From the NCBI RefSeq assembly GCF_001653135.1, contig NZ_BDDS01000003.1, positions 124,001 through 188,000 of the forward strand: DNA of 64,000 nt, read 5' to 3'. A program made the translations under genes and the position numbers. The DNA comes from Pseudoalteromonas neustonica. Lineage in GTDB: Bacteria > Pseudomonadota > Gammaproteobacteria > Enterobacterales > Alteromonadaceae. This document shows positions 25,928 to 34,051 of this stretch, piece by piece (position 1 is the first letter of the stretch; each line of letters starts with the position of its first letter). Below the pieces are notes generated by a model. That model saw only the letters and a program-made list of their open reading frames with translations, was not told the DNA's origin and ran no database searches.

Positions 25928-26632
25928 TTAAAACTCAAATTCTAAGGCTAACCTAAAGCTGTGGTTCTTTTCGGACTGACTTATTTCGGTAATAAACCCC
26001 ACTTCCCACTTAAGCTGTCGCTGACCATTAAATCGGTGCAAGCCAATGAAACCGGGACCAACGCCAAAAAAATCTTCCCCAACAAACAGTTCTAACGCGG
26101 GTTGAAACTCAGAGCGGTAACGGTAACGGTATTGCGCTCGGTATTCGCTTTCCCATTCATTTTTAATATCCCCCCCCCATTCGTATACTAAAAACGCATT
26201 CATAGTTAAACTGCTTTTGCCGAATTCTTTTTCCCATAAAAAACCTGTTGTTGCTTCGTATACATCACTATTATGGTGTTTTTCCAATTCAAACAATGCC
26301 CCCCAATCGGCCCATAGCCGTCCCTGCTCGACTAATTGCCAACGTAGCTCAACTTCATAGCCCGCTAAGCCAAAGTCACCATTGTCATCACGCTCGCCAA
26401 TTATATACCCTTCTAAACTCATGGTGTCATTAATTGCACTACCAAGGCCAATGCGCTGCGCTAAAATATTCCCGCTACCCGTCTGGTGGGATACAATACG
26501 CCACTCTAACTCACGCTCAAATGGGAGAACATAAGGGTGGTAAACTTTATCGACCACAATCCCATCTGCATATGCATGTGTATTAACTAAGTTTAATAAA
26601 ACGCCTAATAAAATAACGCTTATAAACCTCAT
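25928..26632 (-). CDS. Putative outer-membrane beta-barrel protein of the metal-uptake-like module
   Basis: The 234-residue product has a signal peptide (MRFISVILLGVLLNLVNTHAYA) and alternating hydrophobic strands with many aromatic residues (LEWRIV, ELRWQLVEQGRLWADWGALFEL, YRYRYRSEF), and ends in FRLALEFEF. The terminal Phe is the usual signal for outer-membrane barrel assembly. It is the last gene of the ten-gene operon, its ATG overlapping the upstream stop by four bases, with AAGGAG upstream. It may be the outer-membrane channel of the cupredoxin/permease module. Function inferred from context only. Confidence 0.65.
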   Translation of the reverse strand: MRFISVILLGVLLNLVNTHAYADGIVVDKVYHPYVLPFERELEWRIVSHQTGSGNILAQRIGLGSAINDTMSLEGYIIGERDDNGDFGLAGYEVELRWQLVEQGRLWADWGALFELEKHHNSDVYEATTGFLWEKEFGKSSLTMNAFLVYEWGGDIKNEWESEYRAQYRYRYRSEFQPALELFVGEDFFGVGPGFIGLHRFNGQRQLKWEVGFITEISQSEKNHSFRLALEFEF

Positions 26633-27369
26633 AACGTCTCCTTAAATTGGCTTTTTTTGCCTATCAATAAGCATACCAATACAAACACACTGAACGCAGC
26701 TGTATATACCCACAAAGCAGTCAAGCTTGGTGTCGCTTCGTATCCCATGAGCGCTTTTAATACTCGTCCTAATTCGGAGTTCTCGGCAATAAAACCTCGC
26801 CAGTCAACATAACGAGTGGTGATATCAAGTACATCAATTTGGCTTGCAAGATCTATCACGATCAATAGTTTTGCTGTGGCATTTGAAGCTAGCAAAATAT
26901 GCAGTGAGTTATCACCGAAGTGCGTTTTTAAAGTTTCTAACAAAAAATAAAATAACGTACCAAAACTAAAACAAATGCCGACACCTAATAAGGTGCCAAT
27001 TAATAAGGGCTCGGCGGCTTCCTTTGCTTGCCAAAAACCCACGATATAAATGATGTAGTGACTTAAATACAATACCATGGCACTGATGATAGCCACGGAT
27101 GCTGCCCACTTTTGCTGATTACATGCCAACAATGACGCGATAAAAATAATGCAACACACCATTATTTGCGTGAACTCAAGCCCTCGATGCTCAAATAATT
27201 GACTGACTATGGCGGCACTTTGCACATAAGCAAAGCTGCAAACTATCCCCGAGCCTAAAATGACAAGCAGTTGCTTTCGGGTCAAATCAACTAATCCATT
27301 GAGTAATAAGCATAATATAACAACAGGCAGTAATTGATTAATACTCATTAATAAACTAGTTATCAGCAT
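26629..27369 (-). CDS. FTR1-like inner-membrane permease
   Basis: From the ATG at 27369 (GAGG upstream) the 246-residue protein has about seven hydrophobic helices. The second carries FEHRGLEFTQ, reminiscent of the REGLE iron-binding motif of FTR1/EfeU permeases, with His-Arg in place of Arg-Glu. A second REGLE-type motif is not seen, so the family link is tentative. Its gene overlaps the cupredoxin gene by 14 bp; a cupredoxin next to an FTR1-type permease is the layout of EfeUO-like iron uptake. The substrate, ferrous iron or another metal, is inference. Confidence 0.55.
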   Translation of the reverse strand: MLITSLLMSINQLLPVVILCLLLNGLVDLTRKQLLVILGSGIVCSFAYVQSAAIVSQLFEHRGLEFTQIMVCCIIFIASLLACNQQKWAASVAIISAMVLYLSHYIIYIVGFWQAKEAAEPLLIGTLLGVGICFSFGTLFYFLLETLKTHFGDNSLHILLASNATAKLLIVIDLASQIDVLDITTRYVDWRGFIAENSELGRVLKALMGYEATPSLTALWVYTAAFSVFVLVCLLIGKKSQFKETL

Positions 27370-27703
27370 TAGTGACCTCTGTTGCAATGACTACACCACG
27401 CGCTGTATTAGGTGAAAACTCGCCAAAAAATTCATAACGCCCGGGACTTAGAGGGCCAATATAAATCACACTTTGACGCGCGGGATAAAGCACCTTTTCA
27501 CGATTTAGGTCAAAGCTATCAAATTCTTCAGGTGTTGAGTCTTGATTCTCAATGAGTAGTTTTAATTTTTTATTCGCGGGTACATAAATTTCGCTCGGAT
27601 AGAAAAGATGGTCTTTTAAAATAAGTATAAATTCTTCGCTTTTTACATTTAATGGGCTTAAGAGTAATAGTAATAAGTAGCCACGAGATAGGTTTTTATA
27701 CAT
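27356..27703 (-). CDS. Periplasmic cupredoxin-domain protein (EfeO-cupredoxin-like)
   Basis: The 115-residue product has a signal peptide (LLLLLLSPLNVKS) and a small beta-sandwich with ILILKDHLFYPSEIYVPANKKLKLLIENQDSTPEEFDSFDLN and SPGRYEFFGEFSPNTARGVV. This is the cupredoxin_1 pattern found in EfeO and similar periplasmic metal oxidases. The classical His-Cys-His-Met copper ligands are not present, as in several EfeO cupredoxins, so metal binding may use the acidic cluster EEFDSFD. The gene overlaps the kinase gene and the permease gene. Confidence 0.75.
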   Translation of the reverse strand: MYKNLSRGYLLLLLLSPLNVKSEEFILILKDHLFYPSEIYVPANKKLKLLIENQDSTPEEFDSFDLNREKVLYPARQSVIYIGPLSPGRYEFFGEFSPNTARGVVIATEVTNADN

Positions 27704-29018
27704 GTGTGTATACATTCCTATGTGCTTGTTTAAACTCTATATCAACTCGTAACCCGCCCAAAGGGCTGTCTGTTAAAGTTATTTTACCATTGTAAATTGC
27801 GACTATGTGCTCAACAATCGCCATACCCAAGCCTGCACCTTGCTCCCCGGAAGGGTGTTTATCACCACCAACACGGTAAAAACGGTTAAAGATACGTGCT
27901 TTTTGCGCGTCGTTAATACCTGTACCAGAATCATCAATCTGCCAAATATAAATACCCGGTCGTTGTAATAAACGAATAATGATCTGCCCACCTGCAGGAG
28001 TGTATTTAATTGCATTACTGAGCAAATTACTAAACAAGGTCGTTAAGGTAAACCCATCACCAGCAATGATAAAATCATCGCCTTCAAGACTAATTGTGTG
28101 GCCTTTTCTTTCAATTTTTTCATATAATTGTGCCACAACTTGTTGGCTAATCTCGAGCACTGAAATAGGATTAAAATTTGCATGCCACTGCTCTGGACAT
28201 GTTCGCCCTAGAATAAGCATTTGCTCAACAATGTTACTCAGTTTATCAAGCCCTTGTGACATTGCTTTTAACTCAATGCTATCGGCTATGTCGTTTTGTA
28301 AATTATGAACATTAATTTTCAAACTACTCAAAGGTGTACGTAATTCATGCGCTGCATCAGATGCAAAAAAACGCTCCCTTAAATAAGCACTTTCAACACG
28401 TTTGAACAAATCATTTAGGCGGGTAATTAACGGCTTTATTTCTTGCTCTGATACTGTCCATTCAATGGCTGTAAAGTCATTTGCTTGGCGTTTTTGTAGC
28501 TGCGAAGACAACCGTGTTAGCGGCTTTAGTCCTTGTTTAACAAAGAAACTAATCAATATAGTGAGAATCGGCACACTCCAAAGTAGTGGCGTCATAGCTG
28601 ATAATATAACGGACTCGGTCAATGCTTGGCGTTTACTTAGTGGCTCAGCAACTAGCACGTGTTTATTCGCTAAATGCAATCTGTACACCCGCATACGTTG
28701 CCCCGCTAAATTTTCAACACTCAACGCTTGCTGCCATTTAGCATCTATTAGCTGCACAGTTTGTAATGCCCTCGAACTACTGACTAGCTCTCGATTACGC
28801 CAAACTTGAAAAAGTAACTCAGGGAGATCATCACTTAACACCGTTTGACTCGATGTTACAGGTTGCTCTATGAGGACATGTCCTAAGGTCTTTAATTCAT
28901 TATCAAGTAGTGTTTGTGCTTGATGCATACTTTCACGATAGCCTTTACTAAATGCTAAAAAGCACGTTAGCACGACAATAGAAAGAATGATCAGCGTTAA
29001 ACGCCTTCTGATCGACAC
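27696..29018 (-). CDS. Sensor histidine kinase, QseC/PmrB-like
   Basis: The 440-residue membrane kinase has an N-terminal helix (residues 8-22), a periplasmic sensor domain of about 115 residues resembling the 2CSK_N domain of QseC/TctE (DDLPELLFQVWRNRELVSSS), a second helix (141-160), a HAMP-like linker, the H box with the phosphorylated His224 (SDAAHELRTPL), and the N, G1 (DDSGTGI) and G2 (GAGLGMAIVEHI) boxes. The GTG start overlaps the response-regulator stop as TAGTG. Sitting inside an operon with metal-uptake-like genes, it may sense a metal or the operon's product. Confidence 0.88.
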   Translation of the reverse strand: MSIRRRLTLIILSIVVLTCFLAFSKGYRESMHQAQTLLDNELKTLGHVLIEQPVTSSQTVLSDDLPELLFQVWRNRELVSSSRALQTVQLIDAKWQQALSVENLAGQRMRVYRLHLANKHVLVAEPLSKRQALTESVILSAMTPLLWSVPILTILISFFVKQGLKPLTRLSSQLQKRQANDFTAIEWTVSEQEIKPLITRLNDLFKRVESAYLRERFFASDAAHELRTPLSSLKINVHNLQNDIADSIELKAMSQGLDKLSNIVEQMLILGRTCPEQWHANFNPISVLEISQQVVAQLYEKIERKGHTISLEGDDFIIAGDGFTLTTLFSNLLSNAIKYTPAGGQIIIRLLQRPGIYIWQIDDSGTGINDAQKARIFNRFYRVGGDKHPSGEQGAGLGMAIVEHIVAIYNGKITLTDSPLGGLRVDIEFKQAHRNVYTHV

Positions 29019-29677
29019 TAACGTTTACCCACAACATAGCCTATACCACGAAGGGTTTTTATTAAGTCTTTGGGAACCTTTTTACGCAAATGATGTATAT
29101 GCACTTCTATGGTGTTGGATCCGACTTCTTCGCCCCATTCATACAATTTACTTTCGAGTTGTTGTTTTGATTGCACTCGCCCTTGGTTTTCTAATAAAGC
29201 TTTGAGTAACATAAACTCTTTACGAGGCAAGTCAACATCTTGTTGGCCAACGCGCACTCTATGCGCAGCAGTATCCATGGTTATATCACCCACTGATAAT
29301 ACACTACTTTGTGTCTGCGTTAAGCGCCGACTCGCCACTCTCAATCGTGCAAATAATTCAGCCGGATCAAATGGCTTTGCTAAATAATCATCAGCTCCTA
29401 GATCAAGGCCTTGCACTTTGTCGTCAATACTCCCTCGTGCTGTTAATATCACTACAGGCAAGGTTCTTGATTGCTTTTTTATATGCTTTAGTATGTCTAT
29501 CCCGTCGCCATCTGGTAATCCTAAATCAAGAATAACCATTTCAATTTCATCACTTTGCAGACATTGCAACGCTGATTTAACGCTCGCGCAATGCTCTACG
29601 CTATAGCCTTGTTGGCGCAAGGAACGGCATAACCCTTGCGCTACTAACATATCATCTTCAACGAGCATCAAATGCAT
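29018..29677 (-). CDS. OmpR/PhoB-family response regulator, QseB/PmrA-like
   Basis: The 219-residue regulator has a receiver domain with acidic pocket Glu8-Asp9, phosphorylated Asp51 (MVILDLGLPDGDG), Thr79 and Lys101, and a winged-helix DNA-binding domain ending in NTIEVHIHHLRKKVPKDLIKTLRGIGYVV. It is coupled to the kinase gene. A CTTAA-N6-CTTAA direct repeat lies upstream of the operon's first gene at 34003-34018, which is the type of site bound by PmrA/QseB regulators, so autoregulation of the whole operon is likely. Confidence 0.9.
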   Translation of the reverse strand: MHLMLVEDDMLVAQGLCRSLRQQGYSVEHCASVKSALQCLQSDEIEMVILDLGLPDGDGIDILKHIKKQSRTLPVVILTARGSIDDKVQGLDLGADDYLAKPFDPAELFARLRVASRRLTQTQSSVLSVGDITMDTAAHRVRVGQQDVDLPRKEFMLLKALLENQGRVQSKQQLESKLYEWGEEVGSNTIEVHIHHLRKKVPKDLIKTLRGIGYVVGKR

Positions 29678-29686
29678 AGGACGTTA

Positions 29687-30334
29687 TTATCTCTTTAGTT
29701 TTCTTTCAACTTTAGCCAGCAAAGTGGTTATTTCTTGCTGACGGTATAAATCGGCTTTAGGTCGCAACTCGCGCGCAGGAGCCGTTTGTGCAATCAATAA
29801 ATGCTTTTTAGCGTCACTGTATTTACGTTCATCATATAAAAATGCCGCGTATAAATAATTACTATCAATACCTTGGGGATTCAACTCTAAAGCCTGCCTA
29901 AAGAGTGTGTCTGCTTTTTTAGCATCACCAAACCCAATCGGCCACCCCGGTACTTTGCCATATAAAGTAGCTAAACTGGTATAAGCCGAACCTGCCAATG
30001 CGCTTGCATCTAAGCTTATTGCTTGTTCAAACTCGGCTTTTGCATCTTTTGCGAGCCCCAATGCACCTAACCCGCCTTTAGCACCCGCGTAGCTTGATAA
30101 CACAATACCATGCCAAATATGACTTGCTGCTTGTTCATTATTTGCTTTAGAGAACTCACGTGTTTGCTCTACAAGTTTTTCAAATGCCTTTAATTGGCTG
30201 TCTTCAACCAACTCATAATTTACACTTGCCCATTGCGTTTGTATTGTGTGTAAATCATCAGCAAATTCGGCATAAACACTTTGCGATAAAATTACCGCAG
30301 CCAATGCTAACGTTGTTAAAATTAGTTTAGTCAT
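29687..30334 (-). CDS. Periplasmic TPR protein
   Basis: The 215-residue product has a signal peptide (MTKLILTTLALAAVILSQSVYA) and at least two TPR-like units (AKAEFEQAISLDASALAGSAYTSLATLYG and ADTLFRQALELNPQGIDSNYLYAAFLYDERKYSDAKKHL). The GAKGGLGALG segment resembles the TatT-like T-component group of TPR proteins. It lies 9 bp before the response-regulator gene and 20 bp after the SDR gene, within the ten-gene operon. A role in assembling or sensing the module's envelope parts is possible, but unproven. Confidence 0.75.
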   Translation of the reverse strand: MTKLILTTLALAAVILSQSVYAEFADDLHTIQTQWASVNYELVEDSQLKAFEKLVEQTREFSKANNEQAASHIWHGIVLSSYAGAKGGLGALGLAKDAKAEFEQAISLDASALAGSAYTSLATLYGKVPGWPIGFGDAKKADTLFRQALELNPQGIDSNYLYAAFLYDERKYSDAKKHLLIAQTAPARELRPKADLYRQQEITTLLAKVERKLKR

Positions 30335-30354
30335 ATTCGTTCACCTTTATCAAT

Positions 30355-31131
30355 TTAGTTTGTAAAAAAACTTTTAATTTTAGGAAGTTGTTTTTCTATT
30401 GCGTTATCAACTATGGAAGGGAATACTCCGTTTATTCGGGCAAAAAAACCTTCTGGAAAACCAATAAAACGCCGTTTTTTAGTAGAATTCATTAATATAA
30501 TAAGTGCTTTTGCTACTTGCTCGGGTGAGTCCATGGTGTTGCCAAGCGCTTTGTTCATGGCGCGAATTTGGGGGGAATTAATCGCGGTGTCTGTCGCGCG
30601 CGGAGCGAGATACAAAACCCGTACTTTACTGTGGCTAAGCTCTCTCGAGAGCGCTTCTGTCATTCCTCGCAGCCCAAACTTACTAGCACAGTAAAGTGTT
30701 TGATACGGGTAACCAATACTGCCAAATGACGACCCAATATTCACAATCGTGCCATTTTTTGCTGTGATTTGTGGTAGGAATAACTGGCATAGCTTAATTG
30801 GCACAGTCAAATTAATCGCTATTAACTGATCTATTTGCTGCTCAGTTATCTCGCTAAAAGCCTGCATCACATTAATGCCTGCATTATTAATGAGCAGCTG
30901 CGCACCTCCTAATTGCTGCGTAAACAATGCAAGCTCATCGCGCACATTAGCCTCACTTAAGTCACCTTGAAATATTTCAGCCTGATCATTACACTCGCCT
31001 TGAAGGCGTTTTAGGGCTGCTTCATCGCGGCCAACTAAAACTAATCGCCAGCCTTGTTGAGCAAGCTGCAACGCAATTGCATGACCAATCCCTCCTGTAG
31101 CCCCGGTCAGCACGCAAATTGATTTATTCAT
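30355..31131 (-). CDS. Short-chain dehydrogenase/reductase
   Basis: The 258-residue SDR has the coenzyme motif TGATGGIGHAIA, NNAGIN, the catalytic Ser (NIGSSFGS) and the YCASK active site. The classic SDR length and DhbA/FabG-like layout suggest NAD(P)H-dependent oxidation or reduction of a keto or hydroxyacyl group. I chose the ATG at 31131 because it overlaps the upstream stop as ATGA. In the operon it would act on the product of the ligase, acyltransferase-like protein and diiron enzyme. Substrate unknown. Confidence 0.87.
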   Translation of the reverse strand: MNKSICVLTGATGGIGHAIALQLAQQGWRLVLVGRDEAALKRLQGECNDQAEIFQGDLSEANVRDELALFTQQLGGAQLLINNAGINVMQAFSEITEQQIDQLIAINLTVPIKLCQLFLPQITAKNGTIVNIGSSFGSIGYPYQTLYCASKFGLRGMTEALSRELSHSKVRVLYLAPRATDTAINSPQIRAMNKALGNTMDSPEQVAKALIILMNSTKKRRFIGFPEGFFARINGVFPSIVDNAIEKQLPKIKSFFTN

Positions 31132-31832
31132 GCTATGCACGCCTTACTTTGTGATGTTGCTAAGGTTTGACTGAAAAATGGGTCTGTATCAAGCGCGCGG
31201 AAAATATTGCCATACAGTTTGTAAAAACATTTAGCCCCGTGGATAATGGCCTGTTGATCAGCTTCATCTGTTATTTCATTCATTAAACTTTCAAAAAACT
31301 TCACGTGTTCAATGTCTAATGCCCCATGTGATGTTAAGTAACTAAACGCATTTTTTGGTAACCCAACAGCATCACGAATTTTATTGGCGGCATTATCAGC
31401 TAACGCAATAGATGTCCCTTCAAGTACATGTACCATGCCAAAAAAACTCAGTGGGTTGCCACGATTAATACTATCGTAGGCATACGAAACCATCAGCTCT
31501 GTGGCAAATTGTGGCTTGCTTTGACGCACCGCTTCTTTATCGAAGCCGCAAGCTGCAATATCATTAAGTATCCATTCCTGATGGCCTAGCTCTTCTTCAA
31601 TATATTCAGCAACCGCCTCTCGCAGCCATTCTTGTTGGTCGTTTAATTTTGCACCCAGTGACATCATTAAAGGCACGGTGTGTTTTACGTGGTGATATGC
31701 CTGAGCTAAAAAAGAGGCATATTCAGTTAAACTTACTTGGCCATTAAATACTCTCGTAATGATCGGTGCTGACAGTAAATACTCACGCTCGTTTTGAGTA
31801 GCTATTTGTAATGTATTAAAAAAGTGGCTCAT
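31128..31832 (-). CDS. Heme-oxygenase-like diiron (HDO/TenA-like) protein
   Basis: The 234-residue all-helical protein has a metal-ligand pattern compatible with heme-oxygenase-like diiron oxidases and oxygenases (UndA, CADD, SznF types): Glu81-x2-His84 (EEELGHQEW), Glu138 (HVLEG), and His169-x3-Asp173-x2-His176 (HGALDIEH). The last spacing equals that which I recall for UndA. Such enzymes decarboxylate fatty acids, cleave amino acids or N-oxygenate. The start overlaps the ligase stop as ATGA. Together with ligase and SDR it suggests oxidative tailoring of an acyl or amino-acyl substrate. The reaction is not predictable from sequence. Confidence 0.78.
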   Translation of the reverse strand: MSHFFNTLQIATQNEREYLLSAPIITRVFNGQVSLTEYASFLAQAYHHVKHTVPLMMSLGAKLNDQQEWLREAVAEYIEEELGHQEWILNDIAACGFDKEAVRQSKPQFATELMVSYAYDSINRGNPLSFFGMVHVLEGTSIALADNAANKIRDAVGLPKNAFSYLTSHGALDIEHVKFFESLMNEITDEADQQAIIHGAKCFYKLYGNIFRALDTDPFFSQTLATSQSKACIA

Positions 31833-33313
31833 AGTAAGTCCTCAGTACTTAAATTTGATTCGTATAACCTAGCTATTTGCTGATTATATTTGTTATGGAT
31901 GGCTTCGCGTTTGGGTTTGTTATTACTGGTTAATAACCCTGCTTTATAACTCAATGCTACGTTTAATCGATACCAACGTTTTATTTTTGCGTAATCTGGC
32001 AGTTGTTGATTAACCGTGTCGATATGCTGTTTAAGTTGGTCATCATTCATGTCTTCATTTACATAAATTAATGCACACAAGTAAGGCTGACTTTCGCCAA
32101 TAACAACGGCTTGTAAAATATCACTATGGCTTAGTAATAAAGACTCTGGCCATTCAGCACTGATGTTACGGCCAAAACTGGTGATAATTTGATTTTTTAA
32201 TCGCCCTTTAATATGTAGTCGCCCTTGCTGTTTTATTACCAGATCGCCAGTTGCATACCATTGATTTTGATCGCGAGCAGACTGGCCTAAATACCCTAAA
32301 AATAAAGGGCCTTTTATGTATAATTGACCATTATCAATTCGTGTTTCTAAGTGAGGCAAAACACGTCCCGCACTGATAAGTAAATCATCATTATGCGTGT
32401 TAAGGCTCACCACAGAAGCCGCTTCTGATAAGCCATACCCTTGATAAACTGGCAAGCCAAGTTTGCGCGCTAATCTGATAACCTCACTACTTACTACTGC
32501 GCCGCCTACAGCTATAAACTTTAAACTTCTAGGCGCTTGCCAGCCTTGCTTAACAAAACTTATAAGGCAACTTAATAACTCAGGCACTAAAATTAGAGTA
32601 TTAGGTTGTACTTGGTCAATCGCAGCTATTAACTGTTCAGGGTTAGCTAATTGTGAACCTGAAAAACCCAGTTTTTCCAGCGCCATTAAATGAACACACC
32701 CGCCAGCAAGTAAAGGGGCATAAACACCAGCAACATTCTCAAGTAATACAGGTAGAGGTAATAAACACAGATGCTTAGGCTGTTCTACTGCAATTTTTTG
32801 GTGTAACGATGTAGCAACTTGCAGTTGACTTGCAAGAGACAGGCAGACGCCTTTAGGGTTGCCTGTTGAACCCGATGTGAACGTTATTTTATGTGTATCA
32901 TCAAAATACTTTACGCATGCTACATTTTGTAATTGGTAAATAAATAGCTCATAGCGCTGACATATTTTAATGCTGGCAATAAACTGAGCGTTATCAGCGT
33001 TATAAACTTGGCTAGTGATCAATATATCCGCGCCACTACTTACAAGACTATGCTGCACTTGCTGGGTGCTAAAAAACAATGGCAAGGGGATGGCAACTTG
33101 ACGCAACTCACTGATCACACTATCTATCACTAGCCAAGCTGGGTTGTTATCAACTTGATAAGCAATGCCGTGCCCTTTAAGCGTTGCTAAGAGTTCGCCC
33201 AGCTTTATCGCTTCATCATTTAACTCAGCTTTAGTGAAAGTAGTTTCCTGCTCATCATGACTGACTAATACCGTTTGCTGAGCGTGATGCGGTAACATAT
33301 TTAGCCAGTTCAT
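31829..33313 (-). CDS. AMP-dependent acyl/aryl ligase
   Basis: The 494-residue ANL-superfamily enzyme has the P-loop TFTSGSTGNPKGV, the LPLPVLLENVAG segment, YQGYGLSEAA, YATGDLV, and the catalytic lysine region SNNKPKREAI at the C-terminus. It is shorter at the N-terminus than most acyl-CoA ligases. It adenylates a carboxylic acid and transfers it to CoA or a carrier. No carrier protein lies in the operon, so CoA or direct transfer to the neighbouring GNAT-like protein is likely. Its ATG overlaps the upstream stop as ATGA. Confidence 0.85.
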   Translation of the reverse strand: MNWLNMLPHHAQQTVLVSHDEQETTFTKAELNDEAIKLGELLATLKGHGIAYQVDNNPAWLVIDSVISELRQVAIPLPLFFSTQQVQHSLVSSGADILITSQVYNADNAQFIASIKICQRYELFIYQLQNVACVKYFDDTHKITFTSGSTGNPKGVCLSLASQLQVATSLHQKIAVEQPKHLCLLPLPVLLENVAGVYAPLLAGGCVHLMALEKLGFSGSQLANPEQLIAAIDQVQPNTLILVPELLSCLISFVKQGWQAPRSLKFIAVGGAVVSSEVIRLARKLGLPVYQGYGLSEAASVVSLNTHNDDLLISAGRVLPHLETRIDNGQLYIKGPLFLGYLGQSARDQNQWYATGDLVIKQQGRLHIKGRLKNQIITSFGRNISAEWPESLLLSHSDILQAVVIGESQPYLCALIYVNEDMNDDQLKQHIDTVNQQLPDYAKIKRWYRLNVALSYKAGLLTSNNKPKREAIHNKYNQQIARLYESNLSTEDLL

Positions 33314-33966
33314 AAAGTTTCCAACTTATGTAAAAGTTTTGCTGTAGCTTGTATATACTGTTGTTTAATATTAAAAAGTGCAGGGGTATTCAATATACAT
33401 TCATGAGCATATTTTAAGTCAACCACACAGATGGTTGGCTGGTTGTCGTAATAGCTGCCCCAATCTGCTGGATGAAGTAGTGCATGGCTATTTGCAAGTG
33501 CTATTTCCGTACAGTTTATGCCAAGCACTTTAAGCAATGCGCGTACTTTTCTAGTTGCGCAAAACACCAAATATTCAGTACCGCTGTTATATAAAGCTTC
33601 GTTTACAACAACAAAGTGCGCCAATGTAGCTCTGCGGTGGCTTGAACACAAATTACCTAACTCATAAATGTGTTGGCGGGATGCATTTACAAAGTGTTCA
33701 ATAGGTGTAGGAAGGTATTGCTCAATAAACAATGGCGTTGAGGCACAGCGCAGCCCTAACGTGCATGTGTCACTGGCAACCTGTAGCTCACATAGTAGCG
33801 GCATAAACTGCTGAACCTGTGCATTAAATGCCGCAGCAAAACCTGCTTTAATGGTGCTTTCTATACGTGCACGTGTCGGTGTTTGATCTGTTACACAAAC
33901 AAAAGTAGGGTCGGTATGTAATTGTATTTCAGGTGGTGATTGCTCGGCTATATGCATTATATTCAC
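33310..33966 (-). CDS. Thermostable-hemolysin-family protein (GNAT-like)
   Basis: The 218-residue protein belongs to the T_hemolysin family, named after the Vibrio delta-VPH/thermostable hemolysin. The sequence shows YELGNLCSSHRRATLAHFVVVNEALYNSGTEYLVFCATRKVRALLKVLGI, which resembles GNAT-type acyltransferases and autoinducer synthases more than a pore-forming toxin, and has no signal peptide. It is the first gene of the ten-gene operon with GGAG upstream of the ATG, and overlaps the ligase gene. The name hemolysin probably reflects indirect activity; an acyltransferase making a small molecule fits the neighbours better. That reading is inference. Confidence 0.82.
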   Translation of the reverse strand: MNIMHIAEQSPPEIQLHTDPTFVCVTDQTPTRARIESTIKAGFAAAFNAQVQQFMPLLCELQVASDTCTLGLRCASTPLFIEQYLPTPIEHFVNASRQHIYELGNLCSSHRRATLAHFVVVNEALYNSGTEYLVFCATRKVRALLKVLGINCTEIALANSHALLHPADWGSYYDNQPTICVVDLKYAHECILNTPALFNIKQQYIQATAKLLHKLETL

Positions 33967-34002
33967 TCCACTAAGACTATGAATAGAATCTAGCGAGCGA
34001 AA

Positions 34003-34018
34003 CTTAAATAAACCTTAA
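34003..34018 (-). promoter_or_regulatory. PmrA/QseB-like direct repeat upstream of the ten-gene operon
   Basis: CTTAAATAAACCTTAAG on the plus strand gives two CTTAA half-sites 11 bp apart, the spacing of PmrA and QseB boxes. On the operon strand it reads CTTAAG-N5-TTTAAG and lies about 37-52 bp before the first ATG, ten bases upstream of a TAGATT -10-like hexamer. The response regulator at 29018 is the probable binder. Confidence 0.55.
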
Positions 34019-34051
34019 GATTAGAAACTGTTTACCTTTCAGGATTTAAAT

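Noticed and set aside
27979..29606. Plus-strand ORFs opposite the two-component genes
   Set aside because: They are antisense to well-conserved kinase and regulator domains and have no recognisable domains or plausible starts.
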